Part shown: positions 44,757-56,036 of the stretch, in pieces | Position numbering within the stretch: the stretch's first letter is position 1 | Layout of the letters: every line of letters starts with the position of its first letter | Origin: Phenylobacterium sp. LH3H17 | GTDB taxonomy: Bacteria; Pseudomonadota; Alphaproteobacteria; Caulobacterales; Caulobacteraceae | Direction of reading: 5' to 3' | Assembly (NCBI RefSeq): GCF_024298925.1 | Contig: NZ_CP101283.1 | Location: forward strand, 496,001 to 560,000 | Length of the DNA stretch: 64,000 nt | The notes under the pieces: generated by a model | Database searches by the model: none | The model's input: only the letters and a program-made list of their open reading frames with translations | What the model was told of the DNA's origin: nothing | Made by a program: the position numbers and the translations under genes

Positions 44757-46028
44757 ATGAAGTTCACCTGGTTCAACCTGATGCCGTGGCCGTATCTGCC
44801 GGACGACTTCCGGGAGAAGAACCGCTCGGTCTGGGTCGATATCGACCAGAAGCTGTTCGACCCGGCCAAGAGCCATGAGGTCTACAACACCTACATGGAC
44901 CTCCTTGAGTACGCCGACACGCTCGGGTTCGACGGCGTCGGGGTGAACGAGCACCACCAGAACGGCTACGGCATCATGCCCAGCCCCAACATCATCGCCG
45001 CGGGGCTGGCGCGCCGCACCAAGGACGCGGCCATCGTGGTCCTTGGCAACTCCATCGCCCTCTACAATCCGCCGATCCGCGTGGCCGAGGAGTTCGCCAT
45101 GCTGGACTGCATCTCCGGCGGGCGGCTGGTGGCCGGGTTCCCGGTGGGGACCTCGATGGACACCAACTATTGCTACGGCCAGATCCCGTCCCTGACGCGG
45201 GAGAAGTACCAGGAAGCCCACGACCTGATCATCAAGGCCTGGACCACGCGCGAGCCCTTCGCCTGGAACGGCCGCTACAACAAGCTGCGGCACGTGAACA
45301 TCTGGCCGCGCCCGATCCAGGACAAGCCGCATCCGCCGGTCCACATCCCCGGCGGCGGCTCGGTGGAGACCTACGACTTCTGCATCGACAACACCTATTC
45401 CTATTCCTACCTCAGCTTCTCGGGCTACCTGCGCGCCCAGGCCCTGATGAGCGGGTACTGGAAACGGGTCGAGGAGCGGGGGGTGGACAAGAGCCCCTAC
45501 CGGGCCGGCTTCGCCCAGACCATCCTGGTGGCCGACACCGACGAGGAGGCCGAGCGTCTCTATTCCGAGCACGTCAGCTACTTCTACAATCGCTGCCTGC
45601 ACGTCTATCCGGGCTTCGCCGACGCGCCGGGCTACCGGACCATCAAGACCATCCAGACCGGCGCCCTCAGCCAGTACGCGCCGCCGCGCGGCGGCTACAC
45701 CCAGCTCACCTGGAAGGAGCTGACCGAGCAGGGCCACGTGATCGCCGGCTCTCCCGAGACCGTCCGCCAGCGGATGGAAGACCTGATCAAGGGCCTCAAC
45801 GTCGGCAACATCTTCTGCCTGATGCATGTGGGGAACATGCCGGCCGACAAGTGCATGTATTCCACCAAGCTGTTCGCCGAGAAGGTGATGCCCAAGCTGC
45901 GGAACATGTTCCCCGACTGGGACGACGACAACCGCTTCTGGACCAGTCCCCTCGACAAGCGGGTGACCGCCGGCCGCCTGCCGAAGGAGGCGCCCACCGG
46001 CGCCGACCTCGCCAAGACCTACGCTTGA
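44757..46028 (+). CDS. LLM-class flavin-dependent oxidoreductase
   Basis: 423 residues from the ATG behind GGAGGAG. Luciferase-like TIM barrel: MKFTWFNLMPWPYLPDDF, YADTLGFDGVGVNEHHQNGYG, LARRTKDAAIVVLGNSIALYNPPIRVAEEFAMLDCISGGRLVAGFPVG, and a late FMN-binding region around IAGSPETVRQRMEDL. It is a two-component FMNH2-using monooxygenase; no reductase is adjacent. The alpha/beta hydrolase that follows after 13 bp suggests oxygenation of a ketone or aldehyde followed by ester or lactone cleavage, which is inference. Confidence 0.92.
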   Translation: MKFTWFNLMPWPYLPDDFREKNRSVWVDIDQKLFDPAKSHEVYNTYMDLLEYADTLGFDGVGVNEHHQNGYGIMPSPNIIAAGLARRTKDAAIVVLGNSIALYNPPIRVAEEFAMLDCISGGRLVAGFPVGTSMDTNYCYGQIPSLTREKYQEAHDLIIKAWTTREPFAWNGRYNKLRHVNIWPRPIQDKPHPPVHIPGGGSVETYDFCIDNTYSYSYLSFSGYLRAQALMSGYWKRVEERGVDKSPYRAGFAQTILVADTDEEAERLYSEHVSYFYNRCLHVYPGFADAPGYRTIKTIQTGALSQYAPPRGGYTQLTWKELTEQGHVIAGSPETVRQRMEDLIKGLNVGNIFCLMHVGNMPADKCMYSTKLFAEKVMPKLRNMFPDWDDDNRFWTSPLDKRVTAGRLPKEAPTGADLAKTYA

Positions 46029-46041
46029 GGGGACGACGAAC

Positions 46042-46818
46042 ATGGAACTGAAGACCGTCCAGACCCGGCACGTGCCCGTTCGCTACCTGGAAGGCGGCTC
46101 GGGCCCCGACCTGGTGTTTCTGCATGGCGCGGGCGGCGTAACGGCCGAGGATCCGTTCCTGAACGCCCTGGCCCAGACGCACCACGTCTATGCGCCGCTG
46201 GTCCCGGGCTATGGCGACAGTGAGGAATGCCCCGAGATCCGCGACATGCTGGATTTCACCCTGCACGGCTGGGACGTGGTCGAGGCGCTTGGCCTGAAGG
46301 ATCCGATCCTGGTCGGCCACTCCATGGGCGGCATGATCGCCGCGGAAATGGCCGCCCTCGCGCCCCACGACGTCTCGCGCCTGGCCCTGATTTGTCCGGC
46401 GGGGCTGTGGGACGACGACCATCCCGTCGCGGATCTCTTCTCGCTGATGCCCTACGAGATGCCGCAGATGCTGTTCCATGACGCGGAGGCCGGCGCCGCC
46501 ATGCTGACCGCCGGGCGCAATGTCGAGGACCCCAACTTCCTGCAGACCTATCTGGTGACCAATGCGCGCCAGCTCGGCATGGCCGGCCGCATCCTGTTCC
46601 CGATCCCGGAGCGGGGCCTGGCCCAGCGGCTCTACCGGATCAAGGCCAGGACTGTCGTCGTCTGGGGCGACAGCGACCGCCTCGTGCCCCCCTTCTACGC
46701 CCACGGCTTCAAGAAGGGGATCGCCGGCGCCGAGCTGGTCTCGATCCCCGAGGCCGGCCACATGGTGATCCTGGAGAAGACCGGCGCCGTGGTGGAGGCG
46801 GTCAACCGGCTGGGCTGA
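46042..46818 (+). CDS. Alpha/beta hydrolase
   Basis: 258 residues. Oxyanion segment VFLHGAGGVTAED, nucleophile S94 in GHSMGGM, catalytic Asp in VVWGDSDRLVPP and His in PEAGHMVILE. Cytosolic, of the epoxide hydrolase/lactonase/meta-cleavage hydrolase superfamily. Start ATG 13 bp after the flavin oxidoreductase stop, so probably one transcript and one pathway. Substrate unknown. Confidence 0.9.
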   Translation: MELKTVQTRHVPVRYLEGGSGPDLVFLHGAGGVTAEDPFLNALAQTHHVYAPLVPGYGDSEECPEIRDMLDFTLHGWDVVEALGLKDPILVGHSMGGMIAAEMAALAPHDVSRLALICPAGLWDDDHPVADLFSLMPYEMPQMLFHDAEAGAAMLTAGRNVEDPNFLQTYLVTNARQLGMAGRILFPIPERGLAQRLYRIKARTVVVWGDSDRLVPPFYAHGFKKGIAGAELVSIPEAGHMVILEKTGAVVEAVNRLG

Positions 46819-46882
46819 GCCGCTTGCCGTGGCGTCGATTGCGGCGCTCAATGACGGTCGGGGGATGCGAAGGGAGAAGCCT

Positions 46883-47092
46883 ATGAGCGTCTACCGTGTC
46901 ACCGAGATCATCGGCACGAGCGAAACCGGCTGGGAGGATGCGGCCAAGCAGGCCCTGGCCGCGGCGGCGGGGTCATTGCGCGAGCTTCGGGTCGCGGAGG
47001 TGACCAAGCTCGATATCACCCTGGGGGCCGACGGGAAGATAGAGTCCTTCCGCACCAAACTCAGCGTCAGCTTCAAGTACGACCCGAGCTAG
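46883..47092 (+). CDS. Dodecin-family flavin-binding protein
   Basis: 69 residues from MSVYRVTEIIGTSETGWEDA behind GGGAGAAG; upstream codons are not part of the family. The pattern YRVTEIIGTS...W.DA...A...A...LREL...EV......V.......YR.KLSVSFKY is dodecin. The protein forms a dodecamer that stores or buffers flavin in the cytoplasm. It follows the LLM flavoenzyme and hydrolase genes, a fitting though unproven context. Confidence 0.93.
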   Translation: MSVYRVTEIIGTSETGWEDAAKQALAAAAGSLRELRVAEVTKLDITLGADGKIESFRTKLSVSFKYDPS

Positions 47093-47166
47093 GGCTCCGC
47101 AGCGAGACTTCGCCGGGGACTCAAGGCTAAGCTAGGCCGGACGGCGAACGCTGCGGGAGGGACTCT

Positions 47167-47505
47167 TTGAAGCATCTTGCGCTGCTCGCGCTCGCGGGTT
47201 TGATCCTCTGCGCCTGCGGGGCGAAGGAAGGGCCGCCGGCCGACCCGGCGAGCCTCGCCCCGACTGACGCCCGGCTGGCGGGCCTGTACGAGGGCTCGTG
47301 CAAGGCCTGCCACGTCAATCCGCAATCGGGCGCGCCGCTCATCCACGACGCCAAGGCCTGGGCGCCGCGCTGGAAGCAGGGAGAGGACGTGCTGAGGGAT
47401 CACGTGATCCAGGGCTTCAAGGCCATGCCGGCCGGCGGGCAATGCGCCGCCTGCACCCCGGACGACTTCCAGGCCCTGACCCGGTTCATGGCGGGCAAGT
47501 CGTGA
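47167..47505 (+). CDS. c-type cytochrome lipoprotein (cytochrome c5-like)
   Basis: 112 residues from TTG with GGGAGGG upstream. N-terminal signal with possible lipobox ending at C17. Haem motif C45-KA-C48-H49. After it AMPAGGQCAACTPDDFQALTRFM, the axial-Met loop and C-terminal helix of cytochrome c5 proteins. Stop overlaps the GTG of the following FAD oxidase gene, so it probably accepts electrons from that enzyme in the periplasm. Confidence 0.92.
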   Translation: MKHLALLALAGLILCACGAKEGPPADPASLAPTDARLAGLYEGSCKACHVNPQSGAPLIHDAKAWAPRWKQGEDVLRDHVIQGFKAMPAGGQCAACTPDDFQALTRFMAGKS

Positions 47506-48896
47506 TCTCGCGGCGCGCGGCCTTGGCCGCCGGGGCCGCCGGCGTCGTGGGCGTGGGAGCGGGCGGAACCTACCTGGCGACCCGCGACAAACCCGAGCCG
47601 CCGTCCCCGCCCAGTCTGGACGCCGACAACCGCCTGCTCTGGCGCAACTGGTCGGGGATCGAGCACGCCTATCCCGCCGCCCGCCTGGCCCCGACGTCGG
47701 AGGCCGAGGTCGCCCAGGCGCTCAGGACCGCTGTCGGGCCCGTGCGCGCCGTCGGAGCCGGCCATTCCTTCACCGCCCTCGTGCCCACCTCCGGCAGCCT
47801 GATGACCCTCGACGGTCTCGCCGGTGTCGAGCGCTGGGAGGGCGACGAGGCGGTGGTCTGGGCCGGGACCCGGCTGGGCGCGCTGGGCCCCGCGCTGGCC
47901 GAGCGCGGCCGGGCCATGGCCAACCTGCCCGACATCAACAAGCAGTCCCTGGGCGGCTGCCTGGGCACCGCCACCCATGGCACGGGGAAGGCGCTGAAGG
48001 CCATCCACGGCGACGTCACCGCCCTGCGCCTGGCCACCGTCTCGGGCGATGTCCTGGACTGCGACGCCAATCAGAACGCGGACGTCTTTCAGGCCGCCAA
48101 GGTCTCGCTGGGCGCCTTGGGCGTTATCACCCAGGCACGGCTCGCGACCACGTCCAACCGCCGCCTGCACCGCCGCGTCTGGATCGAACCGCTCGAGGCC
48201 ATGGTTGAGGCGGCCGAGGCGCGCTGGGACAAGCATCGCAATTTCGAGTTCTACGCCGTGCCGTTCACCGACCTAGCCGCCGGGATCAGCCATGACGAGA
48301 CCGACGCCGCCGCGACCGTGCGGGCGGCCTCCACCGACGACGCCTTTCTCGAAGTGCTGAAGCAACTCCGCAATCTGACGCGGTTCTCCACTCCGATGCG
48401 CAAGGCCGCGGCCAAGGCCCTGCTTGGCTCCGCCGAGCCGGAGGAGGCCATCGACGAGGGCTGGAAGCTGCTTTCCACCGAGCGGCCCGTGCGCTTCAAC
48501 GAGATGGAGTTCCACCTGCCGGTCGCCACCCACATGGCGGCGCTGAAGGAGGTGGTGGCCGCCATCGAGACCCACCGCCGCGACGTCTTCTTTCCCATCG
48601 AGGTTCGCCGCATCGCCGCCGACGAGGCCTGGCTCTCGCCCTTCCAGGGTGGCCCGCGCGGCTCCATCGCTGTCCATTGTCACTACAAGGACGAGTACGA
48701 CTTCCTGTTCAGCCTGATCCAGCCGATCCTGCGCAAGCACGGCGGCCGCCCGCACTGGGGCAAGCTGCACAGCCTGAAGGCGACCGACCTGGCCGCCCTC
48801 TATCCGAACTGGACGGACTTCCTGGAGGTCCGCCGCCGGCTTGATCCGGAGGGGCGGCTACTGAACCCGTATCTGAAGGGTCTGTTCGGGGTCTGA
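47502..48896 (+). CDS. FAD-linked D-arabinono-1,4-lactone oxidase family dehydrogenase, Tat-exported
   Basis: 464 residues from a GTG overlapping the cytochrome stop. The start ISRRAALAAGAAGVVGVGAGG is a twin-arginine signal. The FAD-binding PCMH domain shows VRAVGAGHSFTALVPTSGSLMTLDGL, LPDINKQSLGGCLGTATHGTG and LGALGVITQARL. The C-terminal ALO domain ends HWGKLHSLKATDLAALYPNWTDFLEVRRRLDPEGRLLNPYL. It should oxidise a sugar lactone or similar alcohol outside the cytoplasm and donate electrons to the adjoining cytochrome c instead of oxygen. Confidence 0.92.
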   Translation: MISRRAALAAGAAGVVGVGAGGTYLATRDKPEPPSPPSLDADNRLLWRNWSGIEHAYPAARLAPTSEAEVAQALRTAVGPVRAVGAGHSFTALVPTSGSLMTLDGLAGVERWEGDEAVVWAGTRLGALGPALAERGRAMANLPDINKQSLGGCLGTATHGTGKALKAIHGDVTALRLATVSGDVLDCDANQNADVFQAAKVSLGALGVITQARLATTSNRRLHRRVWIEPLEAMVEAAEARWDKHRNFEFYAVPFTDLAAGISHDETDAAATVRAASTDDAFLEVLKQLRNLTRFSTPMRKAAAKALLGSAEPEEAIDEGWKLLSTERPVRFNEMEFHLPVATHMAALKEVVAAIETHRRDVFFPIEVRRIAADEAWLSPFQGGPRGSIAVHCHYKDEYDFLFSLIQPILRKHGGRPHWGKLHSLKATDLAALYPNWTDFLEVRRRLDPEGRLLNPYLKGLFGV

Positions 48897-48897
48897 C

Positions 48898-50133
48898 CTA
48901 GATCCGCTCGATGATCGCGGCCGGAGCCATGCCGCCGGCGGCGCAGAGGGTGGCCATGCCGACGGTCAAGTCGCGGCGTTCCATCTCGTCAAGCAGAGTG
49001 CCCAGGATCATGGCCCCGGTTGCGCCGATCGGATGGCCGAGCGCGATGGCCCCGCCATTGACGTTGACGATGTCCGGGTTGACGTCGAGGTCGCGCATGA
49101 ACTTCAGCGGCACCACGGCGAAGGCTTCGTTGATCTCCACCAGCTGGATGTCTTTCATCGACATGCCGGCCTTGCGCAGCGCCTTGCGGGCCGCCGGACC
49201 GGGGGCGTTCAGCATCAGCTCCGGAGAGTCGCCTGCCGTGGCGATGGAGACGATCCGCGCCCGCGGCTTCAGGCCATGCGCGCGGGCATAGTCCGGCGAG
49301 GCGATGACCACCGCGCCCGCGCCGTCCACCACGCCAGACGAGTTGCCGGCATGGTGCACGTGGTTGATCTTCAGGTCGGGATAGGTGGCCTCCACCAGGC
49401 GGCGGAAGGAGAGGCCTTCCTCGTCCAGCGGCATGTCGTAGAGGGCGGCGAAGGCGGCCTTGAGCTGGCCCAGGCCCTCGAGGGTGGTCTGGGGCCGCGG
49501 ATACTCCTCGTTGTCGAGGGCAAGCGATCCGTCGTCGTTGTAGACCGGGATCAGGCTCTTGGAGAAATAGCCGTTGGCCAGGGCATGGGCCGCGCGCCGC
49601 TGGCTCTCGACCGCCAGCTTGTCCACGTCTTCGCGGGTGAAGCCCTCCAGGGTCGCCACCACGTCGCCGCACACGCCCTGGTGGGGCTGCGGATGGATGG
49701 CGCGCAGATGGGTGTTCAGGCTGTCGAGGGTCGGGCCGGCCTGCCGCTTCAGGGTCGAGCCGTGGGACATGCTCTCCACGCCGCCGGCGATCACCAGGTC
49801 CTGGGCGCCGGACATCACGCCCATGGCCGCCAGGTTCACGGCCGTCAGGCCCGAGCCGCAGAAGCGGTCCAGGCTCATGCCGGGCGCCTCGACCGAGTAG
49901 CCGGCGTCCAGCGCCGCCATCCGGGCGATGCAGGAGCCCTGCTTGCCGCTCTGGGTGCCGCAGCCGGCGATGACGTCGTCGACGTCGGCGGTGTTCAGGC
50001 CGTTCCGCTCGGCCAGCGCCTTCAGCACCGTCGAGAGGATCCGCTGCGGGTGGACATTGGCCAGCCCGCCCTTGTCCACCTTGCCCACGCCCCGCGGCGT
50101 GCGCGCCGTATCGATGATCCAGGCCTCGCCCAT
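48898..50133 (-). CDS. Acetyl-CoA C-acyltransferase (thiolase)
   Basis: 411 residues from MGEAWIIDTARTPRG behind GAGGA. All thiolase catalytic elements are present: C92 in DRFCGSGLTAVN, VEINEAFA, NGGAIALGHPIGATGA and the C-terminal CAAGGMAPA. It cleaves 3-ketoacyl-CoA, or condenses acetyl-CoA, in the cytoplasm. Converges with the lactone oxidase gene with one base between stop codons. One of two full thiolases in this region; exact chain-length use is unknown. Confidence 0.94.
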   Translation of the reverse strand: MGEAWIIDTARTPRGVGKVDKGGLANVHPQRILSTVLKALAERNGLNTADVDDVIAGCGTQSGKQGSCIARMAALDAGYSVEAPGMSLDRFCGSGLTAVNLAAMGVMSGAQDLVIAGGVESMSHGSTLKRQAGPTLDSLNTHLRAIHPQPHQGVCGDVVATLEGFTREDVDKLAVESQRRAAHALANGYFSKSLIPVYNDDGSLALDNEEYPRPQTTLEGLGQLKAAFAALYDMPLDEEGLSFRRLVEATYPDLKINHVHHAGNSSGVVDGAGAVVIASPDYARAHGLKPRARIVSIATAGDSPELMLNAPGPAARKALRKAGMSMKDIQLVEINEAFAVVPLKFMRDLDVNPDIVNVNGGAIALGHPIGATGAMILGTLLDEMERRDLTVGMATLCAAGGMAPAAIIERI

Positions 50134-50233
50134 CGGAATATCCTCGCCTTGTCGCACCGCCTCGCGGGCGGAATTCGCCAGGACATTGGCCCCCCGTACG
50201 CCACGGCAGGCCAGCGGAATTTCGCGCCGAACG

Positions 50234-50262
50234 AAAAAGGGCCGCCCCGCAGGACGGCCCCC
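50234..50262 (-). terminator. Intrinsic terminator of the PEP-CTERM gene
   Basis: On the minus strand GGGCCGTCC-loop-GGGGCGGCCC followed by TTTTT, 24 bp past the stop codon of the PEP-CTERM gene at 50286. Confidence 0.85.
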
Positions 50263-50285
50263 GATCGATCCGTGGACCCTTCGCC

Positions 50286-50900
50286 TCAGGCCAGGACGCG
50301 GGTCTCGCGGCGGCGGCGCAGGGCCGAGCCGGCCAGGCCGAACCCAGTGATCATCATGGCCCAGGTCGCGGGCTCCGGGACCGCGCTGCCCATGCCTTCC
50401 AGATTCACCCGAACATTGTCGATGCTGACATTGCCCTCGACGCTGTCGCCAATGAGCGAGAAGCCGCCGATGCCGTTGGTCGAGGTGACCGAGAAGTGAT
50501 TGTAGGAGCCCGGGTCGCTGTAGGCGCCGGGATTGTAGGGGAGCACGACGGACAGGAGCGTGGCCCCGGCCAGGTCCCAGATCCGCAGCGTGGGGGTGGC
50601 GTATGCGGCGATGTCGATATCGAAGCTCGACAGGGTCGCGCCGAACGCGGCGTCGAAACTGATCACCGAGTCCGTGCCGTTACCCAGGCCGTCCGCGATC
50701 CAGAGGCCGTCGGGGTTGTTTCCCCGGTCGCCGCCCGCGCCGTAATAATTCTGAAGATTGGAATTGGTCGCTAGCCAGCCCGATTCCCACGCGGGGAACG
50801 GGGCCTCGAAATCCTCGATGAGCGTCGTCGCCATCGCGGGCGCGGAAACCGAAAGCGCCAGCACCGACGCTGCCGCAGCAAAACCAAGCCTAAAACGCAT
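50286..50900 (-). CDS. PEP-CTERM exported protein
   Basis: 204 residues from MRFRLGFAAAASVLALSVSAPAMA, a signal peptide of about 24. The body is Asn/Gly/Ser-rich beta sequence (TLIEDFEAPFPAWESGW, GGDRGNNPDGLWIADG, VEGNVSIDNVRVNLEG), like carbohydrate-binding or matrix proteins. The C-terminus is VPEPATWAMMITGFGLAG followed by RRRR, a PEPxxWA sorting signal with basic tail. Probably delivered to the surface or extracellular matrix by exosortase. Monocistronic with its own terminator. No enzyme motif seen. The open frame upstream is not used. Confidence 0.88.
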   Translation of the reverse strand: MRFRLGFAAAASVLALSVSAPAMATTLIEDFEAPFPAWESGWLATNSNLQNYYGAGGDRGNNPDGLWIADGLGNGTDSVISFDAAFGATLSSFDIDIAAYATPTLRIWDLAGATLLSVVLPYNPGAYSDPGSYNHFSVTSTNGIGGFSLIGDSVEGNVSIDNVRVNLEGMGSAVPEPATWAMMITGFGLAGSALRRRRETRVLA

Positions 50901-51090
50901 AGAACACCCCACTTGCCGCACAAACTTGCGAACAGAGCCCAGGACTCCGGGCCTGTTGAGGCTTGTTAATGATCGGTAAAGCCTGGCGGGACCGCCCCCT
51001 TTTGGGGGTGTGGCTGCGCCGCAACGTGAATTTTCCCGTGTGAGGGGAATGACTTGGCCAATGCGACAACGTCGGCCTTCGACGATTCGT

Positions 51091-51501
51091 TCAATCTTGA
51101 ACGAGTCGAGTGAGGTCGGACGGGCGTGGGGCGTCTCGATCGCGTTCGTAGCGTGTCTCGACCGGAAACGGCGGCAGCCAGGATTCTCGGCGGACGGTCC
51201 AGAGCTCATAGGTCGGGATGAGCTGGTCGGGAGCATCCAGGGATCCAAGGTGCACTTCGATCTCGTCACCGCTGCGGGCGAAGACGGACGAGCCGCAGCG
51301 GGGACAGAAGTGGCGGCCGAGGTAGTCGTGGGTCTCGCCTTCCATCCTCACGGCGTCCTGAGGGAACACAGCCGCGGCGTGGAAGAGGGCGCCATGATGC
51401 TTGCGGCAGTCGAGGCAGTGACAGATGCCGACCCGGTCCGGGCGACCCAACGCCACAAGCCGGACGTCGCCGCACAGGCAGCCGCCCGTGAACTTGTCCA
51501 T
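51091..51501 (-). CDS. GFA/CENP-V-family zinc protein
   Basis: 136 residues from MDKFTGGCLCGDVRL behind GGGAGA. Zinc-binding cysteines occur as CLCG, CHCLDCRKHHGA and FCPRCGS, the glutathione-dependent formaldehyde-activating-enzyme-like fold. Most members are not proven Gfa enzymes. A link to the S-formylglutathione hydrolase far upstream is not supported by position. Lies after the terminator of the fadA-like gene, so it is likely transcribed alone. Confidence 0.92.
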   Translation of the reverse strand: MDKFTGGCLCGDVRLVALGRPDRVGICHCLDCRKHHGALFHAAAVFPQDAVRMEGETHDYLGRHFCPRCGSSVFARSGDEIEVHLGSLDAPDQLIPTYELWTVRRESWLPPFPVETRYERDRDAPRPSDLTRLVQD

Positions 51502-51583
51502 GCCGCGTCTCCCTGGTGGGCCAGATGTCATCCTGGCCGGATAGGGCCCCGCCGCCTAGCCTCGCCGGGCGAGTGGTCAAACG

Positions 51584-51610
51584 AAAAGGGCCGCCCCATC
51601 GGGGCGGCCC
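51584..51610 (-). terminator. Intrinsic terminator of the thiolase gene
   Basis: Perfect 10-bp stem GGGCCGCCCC/GGGGCGGCCC with a 3-nt loop; on the minus strand it is followed by TTTT. It lies 32 bp past the thiolase stop. Confidence 0.88.
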
Positions 51611-51642
51611 TACCGCGTTTCGGCTTCTGAAGCCTGTGTCGC

Positions 51643-52845
51643 CTAGAAGATCTCGAACAGGCCCGCGGCGCCCATGCCGCCGCCGACGCACATGGTGACG
51701 ACGCCGTACTTGGCGCCGCGACGCTTGCCTTCGTGCAGGATGTGGCCCGTCGCCCGGGCTCCCGTCATGCCATAGGGGTGGCCGATGGAGATGGCGCCGC
51801 CCGAGACGTTGTACTTGGCGGGGTCGATTCCCAGCTCGTCGCGGCAGTAGAGGCATTGCGAGGCGAAGGCCTCGTTCAACTCCCACATGTCGATGTCGTC
51901 GATCTTCAGGCCGTTGCGCTCCAGCAGCTTGGGGATCGCGAACACTGGGCCGATGCCCATTTCTTCCGGGCCGCAGCCGGCCACGGCCATGCCGCGATAG
52001 GCGCCCAGCGGGGTCAGGCCGCGACGCTCGGCTTCCTTGCGCTCCATCAGCACCACGGCCGCGGCGCCGTCGGAGAGCTGGCTGGCGTTGCCGGCGGTGA
52101 TGAACCGGCCTTCCTTGACGTACTGGCCGCCCTTGAACACAGGGGCCAGCTTCTGCAGGTCGGCGAGGGTGGTCTGGGGCCGGTTGCCCTCGTCCTGGGT
52201 CAGGCGGACTTCCTTTTCGGAGAACTCACCGGTCTCCTTGTTCTGCACCATCATGATCGAGGTCAGCGGCGCGATCTCGGCGTTGAAATAGCCGGCGGAC
52301 TGGGCCGCGGCGGTGCGCTGCTGGGACTGGTAGGCGTACTCGTCCTGGGCTTCGCGGCTGACATTGTAGCGCTCGGCCACGATCTCGGCGGTCTCGAGCA
52401 TCGAGGTGTGGATTTCCGGGACGTGCTCGTTCAGCCACTTATCGCTGGTGCGGTAGCGGTTCATCTTGTCGTTCTGGACCAGGCTGATGCTTTCAAGCCC
52501 GCCGCCGACGGCCACCGTCGCTCCGTCGTTGATGATGTACTTGGCGGCCGTGGCGATGCCCATCAGGCCCGAGGAACACTGGCGGTCGAGGGTCATGCCC
52601 GAGACGGTGTTGGGCAGGCCGGCGCGCAGGGCGGCTTGGCGGGCGATGTTGTTGCCGGTCGAGCCCTGCTGAAGGGCCGCGCCCATGACCACGTCGTCGA
52701 TCTCGCCCGGATCGACGCCGGCGCGGGCCACCGCCTGGGCGATCACGTGGCCGCCGAGTTCGGCGCCGGAGGTGTTGTTGAACGCGCCGCGATAGGCCTT
52801 GCCGATCGGGGTGCGGGCTGTGGAGACGATAACGGCTTCACGCAT
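51643..52845 (-). CDS. Acetyl-CoA acyltransferase, FadA-like thiolase
   Basis: 400 residues with [23 protein letters not shown] at the start. Active residues: C90 in [37 protein letters not shown] and [13 protein letters not shown]. It performs the last step of fatty acid beta-oxidation. It follows the FadB-type gene on the same strand, yet a terminator at 52912-52950 lies between them, so it appears to have its own promoter in the short gap. Confidence 0.95.
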   Translation of the reverse strand: MREAVIVSTARTPIGKAYRGAFNNTSGAELGGHVIAQAVARAGVDPGEIDDVVMGAALQQGSTGNNIARQAALRAGLPNTVSGMTLDRQCSSGLMGIATAAKYIINDGATVAVGGGLESISLVQNDKMNRYRTSDKWLNEHVPEIHTSMLETAEIVAERYNVSREAQDEYAYQSQQRTAAAQSAGYFNAEIAPLTSIMMVQNKETGEFSEKEVRLTQDEGNRPQTTLADLQKLAPVFKGGQYVKEGRFITAGNASQLSDGAAAVVLMERKEAERRGLTPLGAYRGMAVAGCGPEEMGIGPVFAIPKLLERNGLKIDDIDMWELNEAFASQCLYCRDELGIDPAKYNVSGGAISIGHPYGMTGARATGHILHEGKRRGAKYGVVTMCVGGGMGAAGLFEIF

Positions 52846-52911
52846 GAAGGGGGTGTCCTGTTTCGTTGCTTAAGATCGACCCCGAACCTGACGTAGGGGG
52901 AGGTGGCGGGC

Positions 52912-52950
52912 AAAAAAGAGCCCGCCGGCGCTCGGGGCGCGGGCGGGCTC
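52912..52950 (-). terminator. Intrinsic terminator of the FadB-type gene
   Basis: On the minus strand AGCCCGCC pairs with GGCGGGCT around a GC-rich loop and is followed by TTTTTT, immediately after the multifunctional enzyme gene. Confidence 0.85.
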
Positions 52951-52957
52951 CTGGAAC

Positions 52958-55039
<2,082 letters not shown>

Positions 55040-55213
55040 GGGGCGCATCCTCGACTGATGGAAGGGGCGGCTCGTAAGAGTTGGCCGCGCTCGGATTCAA
55101 ACGGCTGTTTATAGGCCTCGCTTGGCGCGCGCGAGTCAAAAATCCGTTGGGTTTGCGAGCCCCGAACCCGGGTCTATGAGCGGTGGGAACGATCACCTTA
55201 GGGAAGGCGCCAC

Positions 55214-55990
55214 ATGGCTCAGGGACTGTTTTCGCTGGAGGGCCGGGTGGCCCTCGTCACCGGCGGCTCGCGCGGCATCGGCAAGATGATCGCCAAGGGC
55301 TTCATCGACCAGGGCGCCAAGGTCTACATCTCCTCGCGCAAGCCCGGCGCCTGCGACGAGACAGCGGCCGAGCTCGGCGCCCAATGCATCTCGCTGCCGC
55401 AGGACGTCTCGACGGTGGAGGGCTGCCAGGCACTCGCCAAGCGCTTCACCGCCCTGGAGCCCAAGCTCGACATCCTGGTCAACAACGCCGGCGCCGCCTG
55501 GGGCGCGCCCTTCGATGAGTTCCCGGAGAGCGGCTGGGACAAGGTGCTGAACCTGAACCTCAAGTCGCCCTTCTTCCTGACCCAGGCCCTGCACAAGGCT
55601 CTGAAGGCCGCGGCCAGCCACGACCAGCCGGCCAAGGTGATCAACATCTGCTCGATCGACGGCATCCGCCTCAATCCGCAGGAGACCTATTCCTACCACG
55701 CCTCGAAGTCGGGCCTGATCTACCTGACCCGCCGCATGGCCGCCGAGCTGATCAAGGACTCCATCAACGTCACCGGCATCGCGCCCGGCGCGTTCGCCTC
55801 GGAGATGAACCGGGTGGCCCGCGACCAGGGCGACGAGATCGCCAAGCGCATTCCCTCGCGCCGCATCGGCCGCGACGACGACATGGCCGCTGCCGCCATC
55901 TACCTGGCCAGCCGGGCCGGCGACTACGTGGTTGGCGAGACCATCGCGGTGGACGGCGGGGTGGCCATGGCGACGACAGGCGGTCTCTGA
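55214..55990 (+). CDS. Short-chain dehydrogenase/reductase
   Basis: 258 residues, classical SDR. Cofactor loop TGGSRGIG near residue 16, LVNNAGAAWG, catalytic Ser in NICSIDGIRLN, and YSYHASK with Tyr and Lys; C-terminal VVGETIAVDGGVAMATTGG. It interconverts a hydroxyl and a carbonyl using NAD(P)H. Divergent from the FadB-type gene across about 175 bp, so a role in acyl or alcohol metabolism is suggested. Substrate unknown. Confidence 0.93.
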   Translation: MAQGLFSLEGRVALVTGGSRGIGKMIAKGFIDQGAKVYISSRKPGACDETAAELGAQCISLPQDVSTVEGCQALAKRFTALEPKLDILVNNAGAAWGAPFDEFPESGWDKVLNLNLKSPFFLTQALHKALKAAASHDQPAKVINICSIDGIRLNPQETYSYHASKSGLIYLTRRMAAELIKDSINVTGIAPGAFASEMNRVARDQGDEIAKRIPSRRIGRDDDMAAAAIYLASRAGDYVVGETIAVDGGVAMATTGGL

Positions 55991-56036
55991 CGGCCACGCT
56001 TTGGGCGGTTTTGCGTTATGACCTGACGATCCCCTT

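Noticed and set aside
55098..55111. CAAACGGCTGTTTA as a possible fatty-acid regulator operator between the FadB-type and SDR genes
   Set aside because: Only 4-bp arms; too weak to separate from chance without other sites in the region.
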